DNA of 64,000 nt from Agarivorans sp. Alg241-V36 (lineage in GTDB: Bacteria; Pseudomonadota; Gammaproteobacteria; Enterobacterales; Celerinatantimonadaceae), in NCBI RefSeq assembly GCF_900537085.1, contig NZ_UNRE01000004.1, positions 372,001 to 436,000 on the forward strand. Reading direction: 5' to 3'. The number at the start of each line of letters is the position of its first letter. The stretch's first letter is position 1. The position numbers were made by a program, and so were the translations under genes. The notes beneath the pieces are model-generated. The model worked only from the letters and a program-made list of their open reading frames with translations. It did not search any database and was not told the DNA's origin. Shown one piece after another: positions 35,669 through 43,629 of this stretch.

Positions 35669-36441
35669 TACGCTCTCAACCCGTAACCACGTTTGATTAA
35701 GATATACGCCCAAGAATACAAAATAGCGATAAAACCTAAAATCATGCTAAATGATAAATACAGGGATACATCAGTTATGCCTAAAAAGCCGAAACGGAAG
35801 GCGTTCACCATGTAAACAATCGGGTTGATTTGCGACACCCCTTGCCAAAACTCAGGCAGCAAACTAATCGAGTAGAAAACGCCCCCCAAGTAAGTAAGCG
35901 GAGTTAAGATAAAGGTAGGGATAATGCTAATGTCATCAAAAGTATTGGCATAGATCGCATTAATAAGCCCACCCAAAGCAAACAGTATTGAGGTTAACAA
36001 CACCGTTAGCATAATTGCTGCAACACTGTGCAACTGCAGTGGTACAAAGAACAGCGACACCATGGTAACGATGAAACCAACACACAAACCACGAGCTACG
36101 CCGCCGCCTACAAAGCCGAAGATGATAATGTAGTTTGGCACCGGAGCCACCAGCAACTCTTCAATATTTCGCTGAAATTTACAGCTAAAAAACGAGGACG
36201 CAACATTAGAATATGAATTGGTAATCACTGACATCATAATCAAGCCAGGAACAATAAATTCCATGTAGCTGTAGCCACCCATTTGGCCAATTCGCGAACC
36301 AATCAAGTTACCAAAAATAACAAAATACAAGCTCATGGTAATGGCCGGTGGCACTAAGGTTTGCACCCAAATGCGCCCAAAACGAATGATCTCTTTGCTT
36401 AAAATGCTTTTTAAAGCGGTGCCGTACAATGCTAGCTTCAT
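35668..36441 (-). CDS. yadH: ABC-2 type permease YadH
   Basis: The 257-residue permease has six predicted membrane helices of the ABC-2 family. Conserved stretches include RFGRIWVQTLVPPAITMSLYF, GYSYMEFIVPGLIMMSV, SFFSCKFQRNIEELLVAP and LGGVFYSISLLPEFWQ. The orientation and pairing with YadG are as in E. coli. Substrate is unknown. Its start overlaps the ATPase gene by four bases and its stop overlaps the methyltransferase start. Confidence 0.95.
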   Translation of the reverse strand: MKLALYGTALKSILSKEIIRFGRIWVQTLVPPAITMSLYFVIFGNLIGSRIGQMGGYSYMEFIVPGLIMMSVITNSYSNVASSFFSCKFQRNIEELLVAPVPNYIIIFGFVGGGVARGLCVGFIVTMVSLFFVPLQLHSVAAIMLTVLLTSILFALGGLINAIYANTFDDISIIPTFILTPLTYLGGVFYSISLLPEFWQGVSQINPIVYMVNAFRFGFLGITDVSLYLSFSMILGFIAILYSWAYILIKRGYGLRA

Positions 36442-37355
36442 GCTTGTCTCCCTTGAGCTACTAAGGTCACAAACAATTCCTCTAAACGGTTGGCTTTATT
36501 GCGCATGCTATGTACCACCACCCCCGTTTCATCAAGTAAGCGAAACACTGCATTTAGCCCTTGGCTTTTTTCAACATCTACTTCCAAAGTATGGTCATCC
36601 ACTAAGCGTGACTCAAAACCCGCTAACTCCACCGCTTGCTGGCGGCTTTCAATATCAAAAATAAAGGTTTCTAAGTTTAACTTTGAAAGAAGCTGCTTCA
36701 TTGAAGTATTTTCCACCAATTCACCTTTATCAATGATGCCAATGTTGCGGCACAGCATCTCGGCTTCTTCTAAATAGTGAGTGGTTAAAATAATAGTAAT
36801 ACCTTCGCTATTAAGCTGCTTTAAGAAGTCCCACATAGAGCGGCGCAGCTCAATGTCTACACCCGCAGTAGGCTCGTCTAAAATTAGCAATTTAGGTTCA
36901 TGCATCAAGGCACGTGCAATCATTAATCGGCGCTTCATGCCACCCGATAACTCACGAGCTCGCGCATTACGCTTTTCCCATAAATCTAATTGCGCCAAAT
37001 ACTTTTCAGCTCGCTGCATGGCCAAAGGGCGCGGCACGCCATAGTAACCGGCTTGGTTCACCACAATTTGCAACACAGTTTCAAATTGGTTGAAGTTAAA
37101 CTCTTGCGGCACTAGGCCAACATAAGACTTAGCCGCTTCTAAATCAGTATCAATATCATGACCAAAGATCTTTACTGAACCGGCAGACTTATTCACCAAT
37201 GAAGTAATCACCCCAATGGATGTGGACTTACCTGCTCCATTTGGGCCTAACAATGCGAAGAAATCACCTTGCTCAACCACCAAATCGAAGCCTTTAACCG
37301 CTTGCACCCCACCGGGGTAGGTTTTCTTCAAACCTTGAATCGCTAACGCCTGCAT
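36438..37355 (-). CDS. yadG: ABC transporter ATP-binding protein YadG
   Basis: This ATPase energises the YadH permease. Walker A is LLGPNGAGKSTSIG, the Q-loop is in VPQEFNFNQFE, the signature is LSGGMKRR, Walker B is LLILDEPTAGVD, and the switch His is in TTHYLEEAE. A C-terminal extension of about 80 residues is typical for exporters of this type. I prefer ATG 37355. A GTG at 37361 is also open. The family start (MxxALxLQxLKKTYPGG) fits either. Confidence 0.96.
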   Translation of the reverse strand: MQALAIQGLKKTYPGGVQAVKGFDLVVEQGDFFALLGPNGAGKSTSIGVITSLVNKSAGSVKIFGHDIDTDLEAAKSYVGLVPQEFNFNQFETVLQIVVNQAGYYGVPRPLAMQRAEKYLAQLDLWEKRNARARELSGGMKRRLMIARALMHEPKLLILDEPTAGVDIELRRSMWDFLKQLNSEGITIILTTHYLEEAEMLCRNIGIIDKGELVENTSMKQLLSKLNLETFIFDIESRQQAVELAGFESRLVDDHTLEVDVEKSQGLNAVFRLLDETGVVVHSMRNKANRLEELFVTLVAQGRQA

Positions 37356-37383
37356 AATCACAACTTAAATTAATGTAAAAAAA

Positions 37384-37400
37384 TGGGCCCTTAGGGCCCA
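37384..37400 (-). terminator. Terminator of hpt
   Basis: TGGGCCC (37384-37390) pairs with GGGCCCA (37394-37400) across three bases. Seven T follow on the minus strand. The core is the same as that of the terminator behind the LuxR-type regulator. Confidence 0.85.
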
Positions 37401-37412
37401 ATGATTAACCGC

Positions 37413-37943
37413 TTAGTCTAGCGGTATCACTTTGCCTACATAGGGTAGATTGCGGTAGTACTGGTCAAAATCAAGGCCATAACCAATTACAAATTCGTCA
37501 GGAATACTAAATCCCGCCCAATCAACCGGCACTTCAACTTCTCGACGTGAAGGCTTATCCAACAAAGTACAAATAGATACGCTATGCGGTTCGCGCAGCG
37601 ATAGCATTTCTCTTACTTTGCTCAGGGTATTACCAGTATCGATGATGTCTTCAACAATGATCACGTCACAGTCTTTAATATCATCATCTAAATCTTTTAG
37701 TACCCGAACATCTCGCGTACTTACCATGCTGCTGCCGTAGCTGGATACCGTCATGAAATCGAGCGTTAAGCTACGATCAATTTTACGCGCCAAATCAGAC
37801 AGAAAAATGCACGAGCCGCGCAACAAGCCAACCAGTACCAATTTACGGTCAGATGAGAACTTTTGTTCAATCTCTTTACCTATTTCTGCTACTCGTTGAG
37901 CAATTTCCTGCTCGCTGATCATTTCTTCTACGCGATGTTTCAT
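37413..37943 (-). CDS. hpt: Hypoxanthine phosphoribosyltransferase
   Basis: Hpt salvages hypoxanthine (and guanine) to nucleotides using PRPP. The 176 residues show [19 protein letters not shown], the PRPP-binding loop [17 protein letters not shown], and [27 protein letters not shown] 37943 follows AGG by eight bases. It is divergent from the LuxR/HapR-type gene across 292 bases, the arrangement known in Vibrio. Confidence 0.97.
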   Translation of the reverse strand: MKHRVEEMISEQEIAQRVAEIGKEIEQKFSSDRKLVLVGLLRGSCIFLSDLARKIDRSLTLDFMTVSSYGSSMVSTRDVRVLKDLDDDIKDCDVIIVEDIIDTGNTLSKVREMLSLREPHSVSICTLLDKPSRREVEVPVDWAGFSIPDEFVIGYGLDFDQYYRNLPYVGKVIPLD

Positions 37944-38024
37944 AATGTCGACCTATCAATTGGCTGAATATATCAGCAAAAACTTATTTAGCATGAGTTG
38001 AGAAAAGAAAAACAAATATACGAA

Positions 38025-38070
38025 TTATCAATAAATTAACAAAGAAATTATTAGTTGTTTATATCAATAA
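38025..38070. promoter_or_regulatory. LuxR/HapR-type operator half-sites upstream of the regulator
   Basis: TTATCAATAA (38025-38034) is an exact half of the V. harveyi LuxR consensus (TTATTGATAA and its complement). TATCAATAA recurs at 38062-38070. These lie upstream of the regulator's likely -10 element and suggest autoregulation. The region is very AT-rich, so chance matches are possible. Confidence 0.45.
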
Positions 38071-38094
38071 CTATTAATTAGCTTGTAAATACAC

Positions 38095-38100
38095 TATGAT
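38095..38100 (+). promoter_or_regulatory. Likely -10 element of the LuxR-type gene
   Basis: TATGAT lies 135 bases before the start codon. No good -35 is present at 16-18 bases, so the promoter may need activation. It would start transcription near 38107, right at the structured leader. Confidence 0.4.
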
Positions 38101-38109
38101 TTAATTGAA

Positions 38110-38193
38110 AGGCATTCGCATGTCGTCAGTTCTTCTTAACTGAACGACACATTTTAGATGATTTTTATCCGAAATGGTAAACAAGAAATGCCT
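38110..38193 (+). promoter_or_regulatory. Structured 5' leader of the LuxR-type regulator
   Basis: AGGCATT (38110-38116) can pair with AATGCCT (38187-38193). This closes a domain that contains a second hairpin, TGTCGTCAGTT (38121-38131) with AACTGAACGACA (38138-38149), one bulge and a six-base loop. The domain would fill most of the early 5' UTR of about 130 bases. In Vibrio the equivalent leader is the target of Qrr small RNAs. No match to the Qrr pairing site was confirmed here. Confidence 0.5.
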
Positions 38194-38235
38194 CATAAAA
38201 AATAATAATTTAAATAACAAACGCGAGAACAAACT

Positions 38236-38853
38236 ATGCAAACTAGCACCTTAAGACGCCGTACCCGGCTGTCGCCGGAAGTACGCCGTAAGCAACTCAT
38301 GCAATGCGCTGTTGAAATTTTTGCCCGTCGCGGTATTGGTCGTGCGGGTCACGCCGAAATCGCTGAACTAGCAAACGTATCAGTAGCAACTGTATTTAAC
38401 TACTTTAATACCCGCGAAGACCTAGTTGATGCTGTTCTATCAGAAGTAGAACAAACCATGTTAGGTTTAGTTGAGCAAACCTACCCTACTGACGAAAATG
38501 CGATCGCTGCGATTCAGCATCACTTGTCAGCATTGGTAGAACTGGCTTACAGCAACTCAGATGTTACTCACATTTGGCTAGAGTGGAGCTCTTCAGTACG
38601 TGAAGAGGTATGGCCACGTTTTAGCGCTGTAATGGCTAAGATCAACCAACAAATTGGTGAAAGCATTCAATCTGGCTTCGATAGCAAAGAAATCAGTAGC
38701 GCGCTAAATGCCTTACAAGCTGCTCAAGCGATTAACGCAGGATTGTACCTAGCTGTACAAATGATTAATCGACCTGACAGCCCAGAGCGCCAAGAAGTTG
38801 TAGATTTCTTGAATGACTTTGTATTGTCACTACTACGCCCACCGGGTAAGTAG
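38236..38853 (+). CDS. LuxR/HapR/OpaR-type TetR-family master regulator
   Basis: The 205-residue protein belongs to the TetR-fold regulators that control quorum-sensing genes in Vibrio. The N-terminus reads RRRTRLSPEVRRKQLMQCA then VEIFARRGIGRAGHAEIAE. The HTH is NVSVATVFNYFNTREDLVD, nearly identical in my memory to V. harveyi LuxR. The ligand-binding half has WLEWSSSVREEVWP, matching the WFEWSASTRDEVWP of LuxR. It is not related to the LuxI-partner LuxR family. Expression is probably set by the leader and by autoregulation. Confidence 0.93.
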   Translation: MQTSTLRRRTRLSPEVRRKQLMQCAVEIFARRGIGRAGHAEIAELANVSVATVFNYFNTREDLVDAVLSEVEQTMLGLVEQTYPTDENAIAAIQHHLSALVELAYSNSDVTHIWLEWSSSVREEVWPRFSAVMAKINQQIGESIQSGFDSKEISSALNALQAAQAINAGLYLAVQMINRPDSPERQEVVDFLNDFVLSLLRPPGK

Positions 38854-38858
38854 ATAAC

Positions 38859-38877
38859 AAGGGCCCTAAGGGCCCTT
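38859..38877 (+). terminator. Terminator of the LuxR-type gene
   Basis: AAGGGCCC (38859-38866) pairs with GGGCCCTT (38870-38877) across TAA, and the T-run extends to 38881. It lies five bases after the stop, and the stop of convergent mpl falls in its T-run. Confidence 0.92.
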
Positions 38878-38879
38878 TT

Positions 38880-40229
38880 TTAATGCTTGATTAACTCGCT
38901 AAGCTTAGCGTGTATCCCTTCAAAACCACCGTTACTCATTACCAGCACTTGATCGCCTTTAGTTAATTCTTCAGCCACCTGCTCAACAATCTCATTAACA
39001 CTCGTTGCTACTCGCGCATGCTTAAGCTGTGCAGCGGTATTGGCAATATATTGGTTGCTTGCGTCCGGCTGATACAAAAAGACCATATCAGCCACTTGTA
39101 AGCTTTCAGCCAAACGCTCTTGATGTACGCCCATTTTCATGGTGTTAGAACGCGCCTCTAGAATCGCAATAATCCGCTGCTCACCAACTTGAGCGCGTAA
39201 GCCATCGAGGGTACTACTAATCGCACTGGGGTGGTGGGCAAAGTCGTCAAATAGACGCGTACCATTTTTCTCGGCGAGTAGCTCTAGCCTTCGTTTTGGC
39301 GGTAGGAATTTCTGTAAACTGTCAATGGCAAGACTAGGTAATACCCCTACATGCCTTGCGGCGGCAATGGCCATTAATGCGTTTTCCGCATTATGCTGGC
39401 CAATTAAATCCCAGCTTAGAACGCCTTGCAGTTCACCATTTAGCTTTATGCTTAATTCACTACAATCCGCTTTATTTGCTTGCCATTGCCACGCTTCGCC
39501 CTCTCCAGTTTGCTCTAACTCAGACCAACAGCCTTGCTCAATAACCTGCTGAATAGGCGTGTTATTTTTAGGCGCAATCACTCTTCCAGAGCTGGGTACA
39601 ATACGCATTAGATGGTGAAACTGTTTTTGAATCGCTGCTAAATCATCAAAAATGTCTGCATGATCAAACTCTAAATTGTTCAGGACTAAAGTTCGTGGTT
39701 GGTAGTGAACAAACTTAGAACGTTTATCGAAAAAGGCACTGTCATACTCGTCAGCTTCAACCACAAAAAACGGCGTATCACCTAAACGAGCTGAGCCGGA
39801 AAAGTTACGTGGAACACCGCCAATAAGATAGCCAGGAGACATGTCGTTGTCTTCCAAGATCCAGGCAAGCATGCTTGCTGTAGTGGTTTTTCCGTGCGTG
39901 CCCGCCACTGCCAATACCCATTTCTCGGGCAAAATATAGTGTTTAAGCCACTCAGGTCCAGAGCAGTATTTAAGGCCTTTATCGAGTACATATTCTACGC
40001 AGGGGTTGCCTCGACTCATGGCATTGCCTATCACCACTAAGTCAGGCGCGGGCTCTAATTGTGATGGGTCATAGCCTTTAATCAGCTCAATCCCTAAAGA
40101 CTCTAACTGGGTGCTCATTGGTGGGTATACATTTAAATCGCTACCCGTTACACGCATGCCCGACTCACGCGCGAGCATTGCCAATCCACCCATAAAGGTG
40201 CCACAAATACCTAAAATATGAATATGCAT
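38880..40229 (-). CDS. mpl: UDP-MurNAc:L-Ala-gamma-D-Glu-meso-DAP ligase
   Basis: Mpl reattaches recycled murein tripeptide to UDP-MurNAc. Starting at ATG 40229 the protein opens MHIHILGICGTFMGGLA, the family's nucleotide loop. Translation from 40283 would add 18 non-conserved residues. AVAGTHGKTTTASML is the ATP P-loop, VVEADEYDSAFFDKR the Mur ligase motif, NLEFDHADIF and FDDFAHHPSAI follow. With anmK and mepM this window has three peptidoglycan-recycling functions. The 3' end overlaps the terminator of the convergent regulator gene. Confidence 0.96.
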   Translation of the reverse strand: MHIHILGICGTFMGGLAMLARESGMRVTGSDLNVYPPMSTQLESLGIELIKGYDPSQLEPAPDLVVIGNAMSRGNPCVEYVLDKGLKYCSGPEWLKHYILPEKWVLAVAGTHGKTTTASMLAWILEDNDMSPGYLIGGVPRNFSGSARLGDTPFFVVEADEYDSAFFDKRSKFVHYQPRTLVLNNLEFDHADIFDDLAAIQKQFHHLMRIVPSSGRVIAPKNNTPIQQVIEQGCWSELEQTGEGEAWQWQANKADCSELSIKLNGELQGVLSWDLIGQHNAENALMAIAAARHVGVLPSLAIDSLQKFLPPKRRLELLAEKNGTRLFDDFAHHPSAISSTLDGLRAQVGEQRIIAILEARSNTMKMGVHQERLAESLQVADMVFLYQPDASNQYIANTAAQLKHARVATSVNEIVEQVAEELTKGDQVLVMSNGGFEGIHAKLSELIKH

Positions 40230-40295
40230 AAATAAAACAGTTTGAAAGCAAAAACCAGCGTTTAGAATAGCACTTAACGCCACAAATTATTGAAG

Positions 40296-40628
40296 CTAAT
40301 GTGAATTTCTACGGGAGGTTTCAGGGTCTGGAATTTGAATATACAGCTGTTGTTGTTGATAACGATACGGTCGATACCAGTTTAAACCGCATTGATAGTC
40401 GCCTACCGCGGTAAACACACAGCCTACAGGCAACTCTCTTAACCATTGAAGCTGAGCTTCACTTCGCATTTGTTCTTGCCACAAATGCTGCTCCAGTAGC
40501 TCTTTTTTGAGCTCAAAGGCATCAACTTTATTTGGGTCTGAGCTTTTTTGAACAATAATCGGCCCACCAACTGCCGAAAAAGCCAGTAGAAACATAGCAA
40601 TAAAAGCGTAATTTAGTCGACGTTTCAT
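40296..40628 (-). CDS. Small membrane-anchored or exported protein, unknown
   Basis: The 110-residue protein has a basic start and one hydrophobic stretch (NYAFIAMFLLAFSAVGGPIIV) that is either a signal peptide or an anchor. The rest is polar and helical, then Tyr/Gln-rich (WYRPYRYQQQQLYIQIPDPE), with a Cys pair in VGCVFTAVGDYQCG. I do not recognise it. It is divergent from the Kazal-type lipoprotein across only 49 bases, so the two promoters overlap. Confidence 0.6.
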   Translation of the reverse strand: MKRRLNYAFIAMFLLAFSAVGGPIIVQKSSDPNKVDAFELKKELLEQHLWQEQMRSEAQLQWLRELPVGCVFTAVGDYQCGLNWYRPYRYQQQQLYIQIPDPETSRRNSH

Positions 40629-40677
40629 AAGTTGATCATCTACAATCTAAAGCCTTTAAAAGTTTAGGTGATTGCTC

Positions 40678-40917
40678 ATGATTAAGCACGTTGTTATCGC
40701 ATTTTTTTCATTAATTTTAATGGCCTGTAGCCAAGCCCCAGAGTCTGTACTCAAAGTAGATGGAAGCTGTGAAGAACCGCGCCCGCAAATCTGTACCATG
40801 GAGTACGACCCAGTATGTGGTGAAGTAAACGGTGAATTGAAAGAATATGGCAATGCTTGCTCGGCCTGTGGTGATCCTGAGTTAAGCACTTACCAAAAAG
40901 GCGCCTGTCCAGAGTAA
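40678..40917 (+). CDS. Kazal-like domain lipoprotein
   Basis: The 79-residue precursor has a lipoprotein signal with lipobox LMAC. The mature part has a six-Cys Kazal-like pattern: C-EEPRPQI-C-TMEYDPV-C-GEVNGELKEYGNA-C-SA-C-GDPELSTYQKGA-C. The YDPVCG motif and spacing match Kazal-type serine protease inhibitors. It may guard the envelope against proteases, but many bacterial members are uncharacterised. I chose ATG 40678, eight bases after AGGTG, over a TTG at 40672. Confidence 0.8.
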   Translation: MIKHVVIAFFSLILMACSQAPESVLKVDGSCEEPRPQICTMEYDPVCGEVNGELKEYGNACSACGDPELSTYQKGACPE

Positions 40918-40950
40918 CAAACTGTTAACAAAATTTAGCAAACTCGCCAA

Positions 40951-40989
40951 TCAGTGCTATTTACTTAAGGTATAGCTAATTAGCACTGA
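40951..40989. repeat. 9-bp inverted repeat at the start of an exported-protein gene
   Basis: TCAGTGCTA (40951-40959) pairs with TAGCACTGA (40981-40989) across 21 bases. The right arm ends beside the Shine-Dalgarno AGAGG, so the hairpin could mask it, or the repeat could be an operator. Confidence 0.45.
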
Positions 40990-40998
40990 GAGGCGATT

Positions 40999-41919
40999 AT
41001 GAGTCGAACTGTTGCACTAGGCATGCTTTTATTAAGCACCTTACTTTATAGTAATCAGTCTCTTAGCATTACGGCCAATCAGCAGATCAATGACAATTCG
41101 TTTTATGGCGAATGGCAGTGGTCTGACACCCAAGGCCAGTATCAGCAGCTTAAACTGCAATTTTCTGAAGATTTAGTTGAGCAGTCTGAAGTGGAAACTT
41201 TTCGACTAAGCTATAGCCTAACCTACCCCTCTCAAGCCATTAGTGCCTATTTAAGCCCGCGCTTGGAGCATGCTGTGGCAATGATTAATCAGTATGTAGA
41301 CGACCCAGAAACCCGCTTAGATGACATTCTGCAAGCACTGCGCAGTGACAGCGACAGTCCTTCTTCTAAAATGCTGTGGGATGCCTATGAGCAGTACACT
41401 CACGATGCTTTTCGCCACCTAGGCCTACTGCCTTGCTTGCATCCACAAGGCGCTCAATACCCCTGCGTTCGGCCTAACTATTCACAATTGTTCTATCAAA
41501 ACCGTGACCGTGTGAGCCCAATAATCGACCACTTCACCCGGCAGGGAGATTTGAATAGATCACTCGCCGAGGCTCAAGCCTGGTTACTTACCATCCCCAG
41601 CAAGCAGGAGAATAATTACAGCTTTACTTCTCCGGTGGATGTATTAAAAGACAATCGAGCCGATAGCGATGAACGTGCTTTGTTACTCGCGCTAGTATTA
41701 AGTGAACTGGCTCCTAACTATCCACTGTACATGGTGTATCCCGCCGACAGCGTTGGAAGCGCCTCGCCCGCTTGGTTAACTATAGACGCCAGCAGTGGCA
41801 TTGAAGGGCCAACCGTAATTATTGGCGACAGTGCACACACCCTTGTTTCTGGTTCTTCAGAACTAATAAAAGAGATGCTGCTCGCAGAAGTACAATTGAT
41901 CAGCGATGCTCTCTATTAA
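40999..41919 (+). CDS. Exported protein, possibly a degenerate transglutaminase-like fold
   Basis: The 306-residue precursor has a signal peptide (MSRTVALGMLLLSTLLYSNQSLS). The C-terminal third contains PVDVLKDNRADSDERALLLALVLSEL. This resembles the nucleophile region of bacterial transglutaminase-like proteins (GDCDDKALLL), with Ser where Cys is expected. YMVYPADSVGSASPAWLTIDASS could hold the His/Asp part. The resemblance is weak and the protein may be unrelated. It is followed 78 bases later by ytfJ on the same strand. Confidence 0.6.
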   Translation: MSRTVALGMLLLSTLLYSNQSLSITANQQINDNSFYGEWQWSDTQGQYQQLKLQFSEDLVEQSEVETFRLSYSLTYPSQAISAYLSPRLEHAVAMINQYVDDPETRLDDILQALRSDSDSPSSKMLWDAYEQYTHDAFRHLGLLPCLHPQGAQYPCVRPNYSQLFYQNRDRVSPIIDHFTRQGDLNRSLAEAQAWLLTIPSKQENNYSFTSPVDVLKDNRADSDERALLLALVLSELAPNYPLYMVYPADSVGSASPAWLTIDASSGIEGPTVIIGDSAHTLVSGSSELIKEMLLAEVQLISDALY

Positions 41920-41996
41920 AGATTGTTAGTTTTTTGTTATAAATGTTTTACACAGGTCTGACCTGACAAACTTAGTCAAATATAAGGGATCACCAC

Positions 41997-42539
41997 GTGA
42001 AACATCTATTACTACTTTTAAGCCTGCTACCAGCATGGGCTATGGCGCTAAACATAAACACTGGCGGTAATCTACCAAGCATCGACATTAACAACGCTGG
42101 CGAATTGCAGCTCGCTGGTGATGACATTAGTTACAGCGCTTGGAGCACTCAGCAATTAGATGGCAAAGTAAGGCTGATTCAAGCAATGGCTGGCCGAACC
42201 AGCGCCAAAGAGCTTAACGCGCCAATGATCGAAGCGGTAAAACAAGCCAAGATTAGTGACGACGTATATCAAACAGTGACTATCGTAAACTTAGATGACG
42301 CTGTTTTTGGTACCTCAGGCTTTGTTAAAAATAAACTCAAGAAGAACAAAAAAACTTTTCCACAAGCCAGCTTTGTTTTGGATAAAGAAGGTGAGCTATT
42401 TGAACTTTGGAAAATAAAAGCCAAGTCTTCAGCAATCATTTTGCTAGATGCTGGTGGAACTGTTTTATTCGCTAAGGACGGAGAGTTGAATCAACAAGAA
42501 ATTGAGCAGGTAATTGGCTTAATCAAGGCAAACATCTAA
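41997..42539 (+). CDS. ytfJ: YtfJ family periplasmic protein
   Basis: The 180-residue precursor has a signal peptide (MKHLLLLLSLLPAWAMA). The mature chain fits the YtfJ family, a thioredoxin-like fold without catalytic Cys: LDGKVRLIQAMAGRTSAKELN, TVTIVNLDDAVFGTSGFVKNKL then KKNKKTFPQASFVLDKEG. GTG 41997 follows AAGGGA by seven bases. Function is unknown. It ends at a strong hairpin. Confidence 0.88.
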   Translation: MKHLLLLLSLLPAWAMALNINTGGNLPSIDINNAGELQLAGDDISYSAWSTQQLDGKVRLIQAMAGRTSAKELNAPMIEAVKQAKISDDVYQTVTIVNLDDAVFGTSGFVKNKLKKNKKTFPQASFVLDKEGELFELWKIKAKSSAIILLDAGGTVLFAKDGELNQQEIEQVIGLIKANI

Positions 42540-42559
42540 TTAAGTTAGCGATAAAGTAG

Positions 42560-42587
42560 AATAGGCGTAAAGCTATTTACGCCTATT
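42560..42587. terminator. 12-bp inverted repeat between ytfJ and a small minus-strand gene
   Basis: AATAGGCGTAAA (42560-42571) pairs perfectly with TTTACGCCTATT (42576-42587) around GCTA. It starts 21 bases after the ytfJ stop. The TAG stop of the minus-strand 34-residue frame lies in the right arm. T-runs are short on both sides. Confidence 0.65.
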
Positions 42588-42687
42588 CAAACATGCTCAT
42601 TAGCACCAACAAGCTAAGCACATAAGCGCTCATTAACACCGTTAGTACTTTATGTCGTTTAGTCCATACGGTAAGGTTTTTTAACAC
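42583..42687 (-). CDS. Putative 34-residue membrane peptide
   Basis: GTG 42687 is five bases after a near-perfect GGGAGG. The 34 residues start MLKNLTVWTKRHKV and continue with LTVLMSAYVLSLLVLMSMFE. That is a basic cytoplasmic start and one membrane helix, typical of small inner-membrane proteins. The stop is inside the hairpin that also ends ytfJ. The strong ribosome site and the composition make this the best of the very short frames here. No family recognised. Confidence 0.55.
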   Translation of the reverse strand: MLKNLTVWTKRHKVLTVLMSAYVLSLLVLMSMFE

Positions 42688-42796
42688 AACTACCTCCCTT
42701 TTCGCTAGTTAACCTAAATTTAACACTTTTAACAATGAATGCAAACTTGCTTTATCAATGAATCCTCAGTAAAAATGAGGCAGCGAGGAGTATTTC

Positions 42797-43618
42797 ATGT
42801 CTGACAAGTCAATCACCGAAAACAAAAACAGCCACGTTGAGAACAGCAAGCTGCAGCTGGCCAAAATAGCCAAGCAGCGTGGTTTAGATGCTTTGTTACA
42901 TAAAGAGAAAGCAGCCTCTACGTGGTCGCAGCGGGGCCAAGCTAGAGTGACTGTTGAGCTAGCTACTCAGCAAAAAAATCTAGAAAGTATCTTTTACTTT
43001 GCAGCACAAAAAACTAGCGAACAAGATGTAGGCAGTGAACCCGACGCCGATTGGATGACGGAATTTTTGCAGTTAGCGAGCAACACCCAAGTTAAATCAA
43101 TGCAAATGTTGTGGGCAGACATTCTTAGCCAAGAGCTTGCGACTCCAGGCAGCTTTTCAGTGAAAGCCTTACGCACTCTTAAACTGATGACTCAGCGCGA
43201 AGCATTATGGTTTCAAACGGCTTGCGAGTTAAGCTCTGTGCTTGGTGGTGAAAGCAACAACAAAATACTCACCGGTGTGGCAAGACCAGCCAGTAATTTA
43301 GGCCTAGTTAGAGCGAAGATCGACAAAATTGCACTTGGCCAGCACCGTATGCCTTACCATCACATTCTGCAACTCACGGATTTAGGTTTACTGTTTGATA
43401 GAGAGCTTGAAATTCGCCCCTCAGCACTTCATGAAACATCACTAAGCCATGGGCAAGCCCATTATGCCTTAAAACCTCGCTACAAGGGCTCACGGCTGCT
43501 TTACCACCGTTTCACGCCCATTGGCGATGAGCTAGCTAAACTTATAACAACTCAGCCTCTTGTGTCTTATCAAGAGCATTTAGAGCAGCTATTACATAAC
43601 TACTTTGAGCTGCATTAA
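42797..43618 (+). CDS. TIGR03899 family protein
   Basis: The 273-residue soluble protein matches what I recall of TIGR03899, an uncharacterised family of Vibrio and related genera. It has AKQRGLDALLHKEKAASTWSQ near the start and LASNTQVKSMQMLWADILSQ in the middle. Then come SVKALRTLKLMTQREALWFQ and a C-terminal domain with LLYHRFTPIGDELAKLI that resembles a winged-helix-like end. Function is unknown. GAGGAG precedes the ATG. A small CCTCA/TGAGG hairpin (42764-42780) lies just upstream. Confidence 0.8.
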   Translation: MSDKSITENKNSHVENSKLQLAKIAKQRGLDALLHKEKAASTWSQRGQARVTVELATQQKNLESIFYFAAQKTSEQDVGSEPDADWMTEFLQLASNTQVKSMQMLWADILSQELATPGSFSVKALRTLKLMTQREALWFQTACELSSVLGGESNNKILTGVARPASNLGLVRAKIDKIALGQHRMPYHHILQLTDLGLLFDRELEIRPSALHETSLSHGQAHYALKPRYKGSRLLYHRFTPIGDELAKLITTQPLVSYQEHLEQLLHNYFELH

Positions 43619-43629
43619 GCCAAGATCAA

